Assembly: GCA_016188775.1 (NCBI GenBank)
Contig: JACPHC010000009.1
Span: 1 to 43,957 of the forward strand
DNA length: 43,957 nt
Reading direction: 5' to 3'
Origin: Parcubacteria group bacterium
GTDB taxonomy: Bacteria > Patescibacteriota > Minisyncoccia > JACPHC01
Under the pieces are notes generated by a model, which worked only from the letters and a program-made list of their open reading frames with translations, was not told where the DNA came from and made no database searches. Positions 23,711 to 31,369 of this stretch are shown here, piece by piece (the stretch's first letter is position 1; the number at the start of each line of letters is the position of its first letter). The position numbers were made by a program, and so were the translations under genes.

Positions 23711-25168
23711 ATGTCCGAAACTCAAATCAAGCAAGCCAGAATCAATAAACTAAACGCGATTAAAAAAGCGGGTATTAACGCTTATCCGTCAGATTCCCAA
23801 CGAACGCGCGCTATTGGCGATGTCTTGAAAGATTTTGATAAATTAGCCGAATCCGGAAGAAAGATTTTTTTAGTCGGCCGAATCAGAACCATTCGGGAAC
23901 ACGGCGGATCGACATTTTTTCATTTTGAAGACGAATCCGGCCGGATGCAGGCTTATTTAAAAAGAGATGAAATTGGCTCAAAAGATTATCAGTCTTTTTT
24001 GGATAATTTTGACATCGGCGATTTTATCGAAGCCAAGGGTTCGTTTTTCAAAACTAAAAAAGGAGAAAAAACAATTTTGATTTCCAGTTTTCGGATTTTG
24101 GCGAAAACTTTGGAGCCTTTGCCGGATAAATGGCACGGGCTTCAAGACATTGAAGAGCGGTTTCGCAAAAGATACCTTGATCTTTTAATGAATTCGGAGA
24201 TGAGAATGAAATTTAATTTAAGATCGAAAATTATCGACAGTTTGAGAGATTTTTTAAAAAAGGAAAAATTTTTGGAAGTGGAAACGCCGATGCTTCATCC
24301 GATTCCCGGCGGAGCTTTGGCCAAACCCTTTAAAACTCATCATAACGCTCTCGATGCTGATTTTTATCTTCGAATAGCTCCGGAACTTTATTTAAAAAGA
24401 TTAATTGTCGGCGGCTATGAGCGAGTTTTTGAAATTGGCCGCAACTTTCGGAACGAAGGCATGGATTCAACTCATAATCCGGAATTTACAATGCTGGAGC
24501 TTTACCGCGCTTATACCGATTATAAAGAGCTGATGAAATTTACTCGCCGGATGATTCTTTTCTCGTTAAAGAAAGTTTTAGATAAGACCGAAATCGGTTA
24601 TCAGGGAAAAACTATTGATTTTTTCGGTCCCTGGTCGACGCTTGATTACGGCAAATTGCTGGAAAAATATAATATTTCCTTGAAAGATTCTAAAGACGAA
24701 CTTATCAGCGCCGGCAAAAGACTCGGCGTGAATATTGAACCGAATCAGGACAAGTGGCATATTTTAGATGATATTTTTAAGAAAGCGATTCGTCCGGAAT
24801 TTATCCAGCCGACTTTTGTCATTAATCATCCGATTGAGATTTCTCCATTGGCTAAAAAATTATCAAAAGACGAATCCAGGACCGAGCGTTTTCAATTTTT
24901 CGTCGGCGGAATGGAATTAATTAATGGATTTTCCGAATTAAACGATCCGATTGATCAAAAAGCGCGTTTTCAGGAACAGGAAAAAACGAAAGAGGGAGGC
25001 AAGGAGGAAAGTCATCGCTATGACGCGGATTTTGTCGAAGCGCTGGAGCACGGTTTGCCGCCGACCGCCGGTCTGGGTTTGGGGCTTGACCGTTTTGCCG
25101 CTCTTTTGACCGATTCCCATTCAATTAAAGAAATTATTTTATTTCCAACCCTTAGGCCTAAAAAATAA
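23711..25168 (+). CDS. lysS: Lysyl-tRNA synthetase, class II
   Basis: LysRS charges tRNA-Lys. The 485 aa protein has an OB-fold anticodon-binding domain (about 48-145: IFLVGRIRTIREHGGSTFFH), class II motif 1 near VETPMLHPIPGGALAKPF, motif 2 FEIGRNFRNEGMDSTHNPEF and motif 3 GLGLGLDRFAALLTDSHSIK. It is placed between greA and serS, each 3 nt away, suggesting a single transcript. Nothing is missing. Confidence 0.97.
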   Translation: MSETQIKQARINKLNAIKKAGINAYPSDSQRTRAIGDVLKDFDKLAESGRKIFLVGRIRTIREHGGSTFFHFEDESGRMQAYLKRDEIGSKDYQSFLDNFDIGDFIEAKGSFFKTKKGEKTILISSFRILAKTLEPLPDKWHGLQDIEERFRKRYLDLLMNSEMRMKFNLRSKIIDSLRDFLKKEKFLEVETPMLHPIPGGALAKPFKTHHNALDADFYLRIAPELYLKRLIVGGYERVFEIGRNFRNEGMDSTHNPEFTMLELYRAYTDYKELMKFTRRMILFSLKKVLDKTEIGYQGKTIDFFGPWSTLDYGKLLEKYNISLKDSKDELISAGKRLGVNIEPNQDKWHILDDIFKKAIRPEFIQPTFVINHPIEISPLAKKLSKDESRTERFQFFVGGMELINGFSELNDPIDQKARFQEQEKTKEGGKEESHRYDADFVEALEHGLPPTAGLGLGLDRFAALLTDSHSIKEIILFPTLRPKK

Positions 25169-25171
25169 TTT

Positions 25172-26413
25172 ATGTTAGACATTAAATTTATCCGTGAAAA
25201 TCCGGAAAAAGTTAAAGAAGGCGTCGCTAAAAAGCGGGCCAATATTGATATTGACGAACTTTTGAAATTAGACAAAGAACATCGAGATTTGATTTTTAAA
25301 ATTGATTCTTTAAGGGCCGAGCAAAACCGGTTGAGCCAAAAAGCGCCGAATGAGGAAGAAAGAAAACACCTTTTGAATATTAAAAAAGAAATTGAATCGC
25401 TTGGCCAAGATTTAAAAATTGAAGAGGAGAAATTAAATAATTTTTTGCGGCAAATTCCGAATTTGCCTTTATTCGAGACGCCGGAAGGCGGGCCTGACGA
25501 TTTTGTCGTGTTGCGCGAAGTCGGCGAAAAACCGGCCATTGAAAAGCCGAAAGATTACATTGAAATTGCCCAAAATTTGGATTTGATTGACACTGAAAGA
25601 GCGACTAAGGTTTCCGGCTCCAGATTCGGCTACATAAAAAACGAAGCCGCTCTTTTGGAGATTGCCTTGATTCAATTTATTTTTGAGGCGGTTCGTCAAG
25701 AAAATTTTATTCCGATTATTCCGCCGGTCCTGATTAATAAAAAATCAATGCAAGGAATGGGATATTTGGATCGAGGCGGGGAAGAAGTGTACCATCTTGA
25801 AAAAGACGACCTTTATTTGGTCGGCACTTCCGAACAATCAATCGGCCCCATGCATCAGGATGAAATTTTTGACGAAAAAGATTTGCCTAAACGTTACGTT
25901 TCTTTTTCCAGCTGTTTTCGGCGGGAAGCCGGTTCGTACGGAAAAGACGTTCGGGGAATTTTGCGATCGCATCAGTTTGATAAAGTGGAGATGTTTAGTT
26001 TTACGAGACCGGCCGATTCGATAAAAGAGCATAATTTATTTTTATCTTTGGAAGAAAAATTAATGCGGGAGTTGGGTATTCCTTACAGGGTTTTAAAAAT
26101 CGCGGCTGGCGATTTGGGGGATCCGGCCGCGGCTAAATATGATATCGAGGCCTGGCTGCCCGGGCAAAATCAGTATCGGGAAACCCATTCAACTTCCAAC
26201 ACGACCGATTTTCAGGCCCGCCGGCTCAATATTAAATATCGAAATTCCATCACTCAAAAAACCGAATTTGTCCATATGATCAACGGGACGGCTTTTGCCA
26301 TCGGCCGCGCCATTATCGCTATTTTGGAAAATTATCAAACAAAAACCGGCAGCGTGATCGTGCCGGAAGTTTTGAGAAAATATTTGGGATTTTCGGAGAT
26401 TAAACGGGATTAA
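25172..26413 (+). CDS. serS: Seryl-tRNA synthetase
   Basis: SerRS charges tRNA-Ser. The 413 aa protein begins MLDIKFIRENPEKVKEGVAK, has the long N-terminal antiparallel coiled coil (about 30-105) that binds the tRNA variable arm, and the catalytic core with VGTSEQSIGPMHQDEI, motif 2 CFRREAGSYGKDVRGILRSH and motif 3 MINGTAFAIGRAIIAILENY. Its TAA overlaps the stop codon of a tiny minus-strand gene. Length is typical. Confidence 0.97.
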   Translation: MLDIKFIRENPEKVKEGVAKKRANIDIDELLKLDKEHRDLIFKIDSLRAEQNRLSQKAPNEEERKHLLNIKKEIESLGQDLKIEEEKLNNFLRQIPNLPLFETPEGGPDDFVVLREVGEKPAIEKPKDYIEIAQNLDLIDTERATKVSGSRFGYIKNEAALLEIALIQFIFEAVRQENFIPIIPPVLINKKSMQGMGYLDRGGEEVYHLEKDDLYLVGTSEQSIGPMHQDEIFDEKDLPKRYVSFSSCFRREAGSYGKDVRGILRSHQFDKVEMFSFTRPADSIKEHNLFLSLEEKLMRELGIPYRVLKIAAGDLGDPAAAKYDIEAWLPGQNQYRETHSTSNTTDFQARRLNIKYRNSITQKTEFVHMINGTAFAIGRAIIAILENYQTKTGSVIVPEVLRKYLGFSEIKRD

Positions 26414-26559
26414 TTTTTTGGTTTAATTACCCAATCAATTATTTCCATCATTATCCAGATAATTCCCGCGACAATCGCGAGGCCTAAAAATATTTCAATC
26501 AGAACGCCAAAAGATTGGGTTCGAGGAGTATGCAGAATAAAATTTATTTTTTGAAACAT
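26410..26559 (-). CDS. Tiny single-pass membrane protein (49 aa)
   Basis: This is a 49 aa gene. It reads MFQKINFILHTPRTQSFGVL, then a membrane helix (about 19-38), ending IDWVIKPKN and TAA. The purine run AAGGAAGGG ends 2 nt before the ATG and is one of the few clear ribosome binding sites in the window. It follows the other small membrane gene by 30 nt on the same strand, and its stop overlaps the serS stop in convergent orientation. I do not recognise the family. Coding potential is supported by the ribosome site, topology and neighbour. Confidence 0.6.
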   Translation of the reverse strand: MFQKINFILHTPRTQSFGVLIEIFLGLAIVAGIIWIMMEIIDWVIKPKN

Positions 26560-26589
26560 TTCCCTTCCTTATTTTTTTACCCGCTCAGC

Positions 26590-26841
26590 TCAGTAAAGAA
26601 CTGTTCTTACCATTAAATAGCAAGACCAATAAGCGCCAGCCACGAATAAAAGCTTGTGATTGTAAGACGGCAATAATGGCCAAAGAACCGACAATAGTAT
26701 TGTTAGAAGGGTAAATATCGCGATTATTGTGAATAGGCTCAGTTGACTTAGTCGGTCTTTTTTTATATAGGATTTTTTAGCCAGTTTCCACCAAAAATAT
26801 TTTGCTGCTAAAATAGCAACGATCAGCGCGACTTTAATCAT
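26590..26841 (-). CDS. Small membrane protein (83 aa)
   Basis: The product has a short N-terminal helix (MIKVALIVAILAAKYFWWKL), a basic loop, then two further hydrophobic segments (about 32-53 and 62-80). A purine-rich AGAGAGGG lies about 5 nt before the ATG. It is the first gene of a likely two-gene minus-strand unit with the 49 aa protein. I do not recognise the family. The position between serS and alr does not indicate a function. Confidence 0.6.
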   Translation of the reverse strand: MIKVALIVAILAAKYFWWKLAKKSYIKKDRLSQLSLFTIIAIFTLLTILLSVLWPLLPSYNHKLLFVAGAYWSCYLMVRTVLY

Positions 26842-26887
26842 TTTTTCCCTCTCTTTAATATAATTTTACTTATTTTTAAAGTTCTAT

Positions 26888-26922
26888 AGATCTTTTGTAA
26901 AAAATTATTTTACAAAAGATCT
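26888..26922. promoter_or_regulatory. Perfect 15 bp palindrome upstream of alr
   Basis: AGATCTTTTGTAAAA (26888-26902) and TTTTACAAAAGATCT (26908-26922) are exact inverses around AATTA. It sits 21 nt before the alr ATG in the divergent gap, so it could be an operator, a leader hairpin or a bidirectional terminator. Confidence 0.45.
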
Positions 26923-26943
26923 CAATTTAAATATTTGATATTT

Positions 26944-28122
26944 ATGCCAAAAAGTCAAGATTTGGGAAAATTTAAAACATGGGTGGAGATTGATAAAAAA
27001 GCGCTGATTAATAATATTAAAATTGTCCGGCGAATAATCGGCGATAATTCATCCGATCGTCAAGCAAGTAAAAAAATAATAGCCGTGGTCAAATCCAACG
27101 CTTATGGCCACGGCTTGGTTGAATGCTCAAAGATTTTTTTAAAAAACGGAGCCAATTGGCTGGGCGTTGATTCAATTGATGAAGCTGTCGCGCTCAAAAA
27201 GCGGGGGATTAAAGCGCCGATTTTAATTTTAGGCTTCACAACCGGAAATAATTTGATTGATATCGTAAAAAACGATTTGCGGCAAGTTGTTTATGATCTC
27301 GCGACTGTTAAAAAATTGGGAGAACTGGCCGGACGATTCAAAAAAATTATCAGAGTTCATTTAAAAATTGAAACCGGAACAAATCGTCAAGGTGTTCTCC
27401 CGGAAGAAATTCCCGGATTTATCAGTCTGTTTTCCGACTATCCGTTTTTGAAACTTGAGGGCGTTTTAACCCACTTTGCCAATATCGAAGATACGGATAA
27501 CCATAGTTTTGCCAATGAACAGTTTAGAAAATTTAATGAGGCGATTGATCTTTTTAACGTTTTAAAAATCAGGCCGTCTTTTTTTCATACCGCTTCTTCG
27601 GCCGCGGTTTTATTTTTTCCGGAAACTTATTTTAATTTAGTCAGACCGGGAATTATTCTTTATGGCTTATGGACTTCGGAGAGAAATCGTCTTTTCGCGG
27701 AAAAAAGAGGAATTAACATAGATTTGAAATCGGCTTTGACCTGGAAAACGCGCGTGGCCCAGATAAAAAAAGTTCCCAAAGGATCTTTTATCGGTTACGG
27801 ACTGACTGAAAAAGTCGAACGGGATTCAAAGATAGCCGTTTTGCCCGTCGGCTATTGGGATGGTTATGACCGAAAACTCTCAAGCGTCGGCGAAGTTTTA
27901 CTTAAAGGAAAACGCGCGAAAGTTTTGGGACGAATTTGCATGAATATGATAATGATTGACGTCACAGATATTCCCACAGTGAAAGCGGAAGACGAGATTG
28001 TACTTTTAGGCAAACAAGGCCAAGAAGAAATTAAGGCCGAAGAATTAGCCGGTAAAATCGGTACGATTAATTACGAAGTGGTGACGAGAATTAATCCGTT
28101 AATACCTCGAATTTATATTTGA
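26944..28122 (+). CDS. alr: Alanine racemase
   Basis: PLP enzyme that makes D-alanine for peptidoglycan. I start at ATG 26944 (MPKSQDLGKFKTWVEIDKKA); a TTG at 26935 is the alternative. The 392 aa protein has the PLP-binding Lys50 in VVKSNAYGHG, LKIETGTNRQGV, the second-subunit Tyr region FIGYGLTEK, LPVGYWDGYDRKL and GRICMNMIMIDVTDI. Length is slightly above the usual 360-370 aa because of an N-terminal extension and a short insertion before the Lys. ftsQ follows after the family A hairpin. Confidence 0.95.
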   Translation: MPKSQDLGKFKTWVEIDKKALINNIKIVRRIIGDNSSDRQASKKIIAVVKSNAYGHGLVECSKIFLKNGANWLGVDSIDEAVALKKRGIKAPILILGFTTGNNLIDIVKNDLRQVVYDLATVKKLGELAGRFKKIIRVHLKIETGTNRQGVLPEEIPGFISLFSDYPFLKLEGVLTHFANIEDTDNHSFANEQFRKFNEAIDLFNVLKIRPSFFHTASSAAVLFFPETYFNLVRPGIILYGLWTSERNRLFAEKRGINIDLKSALTWKTRVAQIKKVPKGSFIGYGLTEKVERDSKIAVLPVGYWDGYDRKLSSVGEVLLKGKRAKVLGRICMNMIMIDVTDIPTVKAEDEIVLLGKQGQEEIKAEELAGKIGTINYEVVTRINPLIPRIYI

Positions 28123-28140
28123 GGATTTTTTGAAAATAAA

Positions 28141-28220
28141 CAATAAAGAAGCGAGGTATATTTTGCCACCTCACTGCTCCGCATGAGGATTCCGTCAAAA
28201 TACACCTCGCTTCTTTATTG
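28141..28220 (+). ncRNA. Covarying hairpin element, family A copy 2
   Basis: Arms 28141-28165 and 28196-28220 pair with one A-C mismatch. The 30 nt loop (28166-28195) is identical to the loop at 8092-8121, and the arms are again exactly 25 nt, but they differ from copy 1 at compensated positions. It lies between alr and ftsQ on the coding strand. Confidence 0.7.
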
Positions 28221-28274
28221 AAATTCTACTACAAATACAAATTTCAAATTTTGCAACGGAAATTATTTTTTCAA

Positions 28275-29018
28275 ATGAAAATCAAATATTTTTTATTTAT
28301 AATTTTATTTTTTTTATTGGCTGGCAGCGCGGCTTATTTTATTTTTTTAACGAATTTTTTCGAGATTAAAAATTTTTCAATTGAGGGCAACAAATTTGTT
28401 GAAAAAAATAAAATAGAGGCGGAGATTTGGCGATATTTGGAACAAAAAAATTTTGTCATTAAAAACTCCAATTTTATTTTTTTAAACACAAAAAAATTAA
28501 GCGACAGTTTATTGGTTGACCTTCCGCGTTTAGAAGATATAGAAATTGATAAAATTTTTTTTAATTCTTTTATCGTTCAAATTAAAGAACGCGAGCCAAT
28601 CGGCGTTTGGTGTCAGCCGGAAATTTGTTTTTTAATAGATAAAAACGGCGTCATTTTTGAAAAAGCGCCGAAAATTGAAGGTTCTCTCGTGCTTAAAATT
28701 TCAAAAAATACGGACGAGGAGTATAAGATTAAAGATCAAGTCGTCTCCGCTTCTTTAATAAAATCAATTCTGGAATTTAAATTTCTTTTTGAAAGAAAAA
28801 CCGGAAAATTGATTCCGGAAATTAAAATCGGATCAAGCGGCGACATAACGATCAAAACAGCCCCCGGTTTTGAAATAATTTTTAAAAATAATTTTGACGC
28901 CAAAGAATTGACCGGTCGTCTTTTTATTTTTTTAGATCAGGAGATCAAAGAAAAAACCGCCAGCCTTCTTTACATAGATATACGCGAGTCGAGCAAAATT
29001 TATTATAAATTCAAATGA
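28275..29018 (+). CDS. ftsQ: FtsQ/DivIB-type cell division protein
   Basis: FtsQ links early and late divisome proteins outside the membrane. I start at ATG 28275 (MKIKYFLFIILFFLLAGSAA) because the upstream TTG at 28218 lies inside the family A hairpin; this gives 247 aa. After the membrane helix (about 4-27) comes a POTRA-like domain with FEIKNFSIEGNKFVEKNKIE, then the beta domain with FIVQIKEREPIGVWCQPEIC and FLIDKNGVIFEKAP. Two cysteines in VWCQPEIC recur in CPR FtsQ-like proteins, as I recall. Other division genes are absent. A strong terminator follows. Confidence 0.85.
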   Translation: MKIKYFLFIILFFLLAGSAAYFIFLTNFFEIKNFSIEGNKFVEKNKIEAEIWRYLEQKNFVIKNSNFIFLNTKKLSDSLLVDLPRLEDIEIDKIFFNSFIVQIKEREPIGVWCQPEICFLIDKNGVIFEKAPKIEGSLVLKISKNTDEEYKIKDQVVSASLIKSILEFKFLFERKTGKLIPEIKIGSSGDITIKTAPGFEIIFKNNFDAKELTGRLFIFLDQEIKEKTASLLYIDIRESSKIYYKFK

Positions 29019-29022
29019 AAAT

Positions 29023-29049
29023 AAAATCCCTTTTTAAAAAGGGATTTTT
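29023..29049 (+). terminator. Rho-independent terminator after ftsQ
   Basis: AAAATCCCTTTTT pairs with AAAAAGGGATTTT and is followed by a T-run. It starts 5 nt after the ftsQ stop codon and is the most classical terminator in the window. Confidence 0.85.
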
Positions 29050-29115
29050 ACAAGTTTACGAGGCTAAGCCTCGTAAACTTGTAAGCCTCGTAAACTTGTA
29101 GCCTCGTAAACTTGT
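29050..29115. repeat. GCCTCGTAA-core hairpin plus tandem copies of its right arm
   Basis: A perfect 15 bp hairpin (29050-29064 / 29068-29082, loop TAA) shares its core with 272-300. Its right arm GCCTCGTAAACTTGT is then repeated at 29085-29099 and 29101-29115, giving three head-to-tail copies. Confidence 0.85.
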
Positions 29116-29344
29116 ATTTCTGTTTCTGGCGCAATTGCCATCGGAGTTCAAGATTTTTGAAATTTTTTTCAATGCCGGTATAGGCTAGTTCGATTCTTGA
29201 AGTTTGAGCGACTCCAAAGCCGGATTGTTCGGCCATAGAGTCGGATTTCATTATCGCTTTTTCGCGGTAACAGTTTCATTGATAAAGCAGGGCCGTTTTC
29301 AAATTAGCTCAAAATTTTTAGCAAAACAAGAAGGCACTGAATAG

Positions 29345-31369
29345 CTAAAATTTAAAAACCCAAATTGACTGTCCGATTTTAACGAATGGCTGGTAAGGCC
29401 TTAGCCAATCATAGCGATCTTCCGGTTTGATGATAAATCCGGGCGCGGGACTGCCCCAAGCGCCTTGCAAAAAAGTGGCGGAAATAGCGAACCATTCTCC
29501 CTCGTCGGGCTTTCCGCGGGCCGACCACCAAGGATTGAATTTTTCAGCCAGAAAGTATTCCGGCCCGCCTCCTCCGCCAAAATAATCCAGGTTGATTTTT
29601 GGGATATTATTTTTATCCATAAAATTTTTTAGCCGTTTTAAATCCTGGCCCCAGTCTAAGTTTGAATCTGTAACGTAAAGATATCCCTGTTTATATCCGC
29701 CTACTGCTTCGTTAAAATAGGCGAGAAAACTTGGCCAAACTCTGATGACGGAAATAAATTGGAACACAAGCAGGCCGATGATAAGAGTTTCAAAAATAGT
29801 TTTTGAATCGTATTTCGGCCGACTTACCCCGTTAGAAATTTGTTCTGCCGCAAACGCGATGTCAGTCGAAAGTGAAAGTTTATTTCTAGCGGGGCGCAGA
29901 AGTTTAACGATTTGCCCGGCCGTTAAAACAAAAGTAAAAGGCAAAATCGGTAAAAGATGCCGAACGCCGATATTGAGATTCGATCGGATTGAAGTGAACC
30001 AATAAAGAATGATAAAACTGACCATCGTGAATTCGGAAAAATGATTTTTTAACCATTCAATATTCTGCCCCGTTTTCAGTTTGCGAAATTCAACAATTTT
30101 TTTGAAAAAATTATCATTGGTTATTGAGTTCCAAGCCAGTCTTTTTTTATTGACGCGTTCAATGATAAAAATTAAAATCGCGGCCAGTGTAAATATATGA
30201 AGAGTGAGAGTTTCTTTAATGAAATAGACAACGGGGAAATAAATTCTGGAGCCGATGGCTGAAACTTCGCCTAAAAAATAGGCCGTATTGCCGCCCAGCG
30301 ATCTTTGCACCACCATTAAAAAACCCAAAAGATATTGAGCCATTGGCCGTAAAATCGGCTTATCAGTGGCCCAAATAATTAATTCCACCGGACAGCGCTT
30401 GATGAATTTTAAATCAAGACAGGCCGAGGCAACGGTTTTTTGTCCGTTGCCGAATGATTTAAGAATACAGGCCGTGTCCCGGAATTGGCTCGGCCCCATT
30501 TCCTTGATGCTTTGATCCGAGTCGCAATTGGCAGTTTCTAAAATCCGTTTTTGGGCGATTGGGTTTTCAGGTTTTGACGGATAATTCCAAACATGATAGC
30601 CGTAAACGCCCCAAATTACCGCGCTCGAGATCGCGAATATTAAAATCAATTTGCCAAAAACCCAGAGCAAATTTTTCAGCCAAGTTTCTTTTTCTTGTCC
30701 TAATATCCAAATAAAGGCCAGAAGCGAGAAAAGCGGAAAAAGAAGAAAAACGGAAAATTTAGCCAGTTGAGCCAGTCCTAAAGTAATTCCGGCCCAAATT
30801 AAATTTTTTCCGGTTTGATGACGAATAAATTTTACGAAAAAATAAGAGGCGATGAAAATTCCGGCTGCCGCGCCCGCGTCAGTGGTGACGAATCGGCCGT
30901 GAGCGATAATTGTTGGGGAAAGAGCGTAAAGAAATAAAGCGATTAGGCCGGCCTTGTCTCCGAAAAGTCCCCGCGTCCATTTAAAAACGAAAAACCCGAG
31001 CAGCAAAGTCAAAAGCATTATGGGCAGTCTTGACCAGAACAAAATTTTCTCCGCCGGATTGCCGATTTTATGGATAAATTCCGCGCCGAAAGTCCATTGA
31101 CCGTTAATGTCTTGAGTCCAAGAGGGATCGGTTTTTGGAAATTTTAAATCAAGAAAAAGCAAAGGCAGAGCGGCCAGGTCTTTAATCAGCGGCGGGTGTT
31201 CCGGATTGAGCCGCATATCTTTTCGCGTCAAATAAGAATAGCCGGCGCCGATGTGCGGCACCTCGTCAACAATCGCCGAATCGTTCCAGCTTGAACTCAA
31301 CATCAGAATAAGCATAAAGCCAAGAAGAGAAGCGGCGATAATGTTGATTTGTTTAGATGAAATTCGCAT
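29345..31369 (-). CDS. Polytopic glycosyltransferase, GT39/ArnT-like
   Basis: The 674 aa product has about a dozen membrane helices and the N-terminal pattern of GT-C glycosyltransferases that use polyprenyl-phosphate sugars: SAIVDEVPHIGAGYSYLTRK with the acidic pair, and LNPEHPPLIKDLAALPLLF. A second conserved part, FVTTDAGAAAGIFIASYFFV, follows. The C-terminal outside domain has YLYVTDSNLDWGQDLKRLK, a sequence type I recall from this family. It starts directly after the stop codon of the second glycosyltransferase (TAA then ATG without gap). It probably glycosylates surface proteins or polymers; the acceptor is unknown. Confidence 0.82.
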   Translation of the reverse strand: MRISSKQINIIAASLLGFMLILMLSSSWNDSAIVDEVPHIGAGYSYLTRKDMRLNPEHPPLIKDLAALPLLFLDLKFPKTDPSWTQDINGQWTFGAEFIHKIGNPAEKILFWSRLPIMLLTLLLGFFVFKWTRGLFGDKAGLIALFLYALSPTIIAHGRFVTTDAGAAAGIFIASYFFVKFIRHQTGKNLIWAGITLGLAQLAKFSVFLLFPLFSLLAFIWILGQEKETWLKNLLWVFGKLILIFAISSAVIWGVYGYHVWNYPSKPENPIAQKRILETANCDSDQSIKEMGPSQFRDTACILKSFGNGQKTVASACLDLKFIKRCPVELIIWATDKPILRPMAQYLLGFLMVVQRSLGGNTAYFLGEVSAIGSRIYFPVVYFIKETLTLHIFTLAAILIFIIERVNKKRLAWNSITNDNFFKKIVEFRKLKTGQNIEWLKNHFSEFTMVSFIILYWFTSIRSNLNIGVRHLLPILPFTFVLTAGQIVKLLRPARNKLSLSTDIAFAAEQISNGVSRPKYDSKTIFETLIIGLLVFQFISVIRVWPSFLAYFNEAVGGYKQGYLYVTDSNLDWGQDLKRLKNFMDKNNIPKINLDYFGGGGGPEYFLAEKFNPWWSARGKPDEGEWFAISATFLQGAWGSPAPGFIIKPEDRYDWLRPYQPFVKIGQSIWVFKF

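Larger units (their letters stand above)
29019..29344. other. 326 bp gap: terminator, hairpin, triplicated repeat, otherwise nothing recognised
   Basis: After the terminator and repeat cluster (29023-29115), bases 29116-29344 show no gene I can support. A 67-codon minus-strand frame ends in the repeats (29048-29251) and has no recognisable domain or ribosome site. Confidence 0.5.

Noticed and set aside
29068-29115. Three short tandem repeats as a possible CRISPR array
   Set aside because: Units are 15 bp with 1-2 nt between them; there are no spacers and no cas genes.
29048-29251. A 67-codon minus-strand reading frame
   Set aside because: Its 3' third is repeat sequence; no ribosome site, domain or neighbour supports it.
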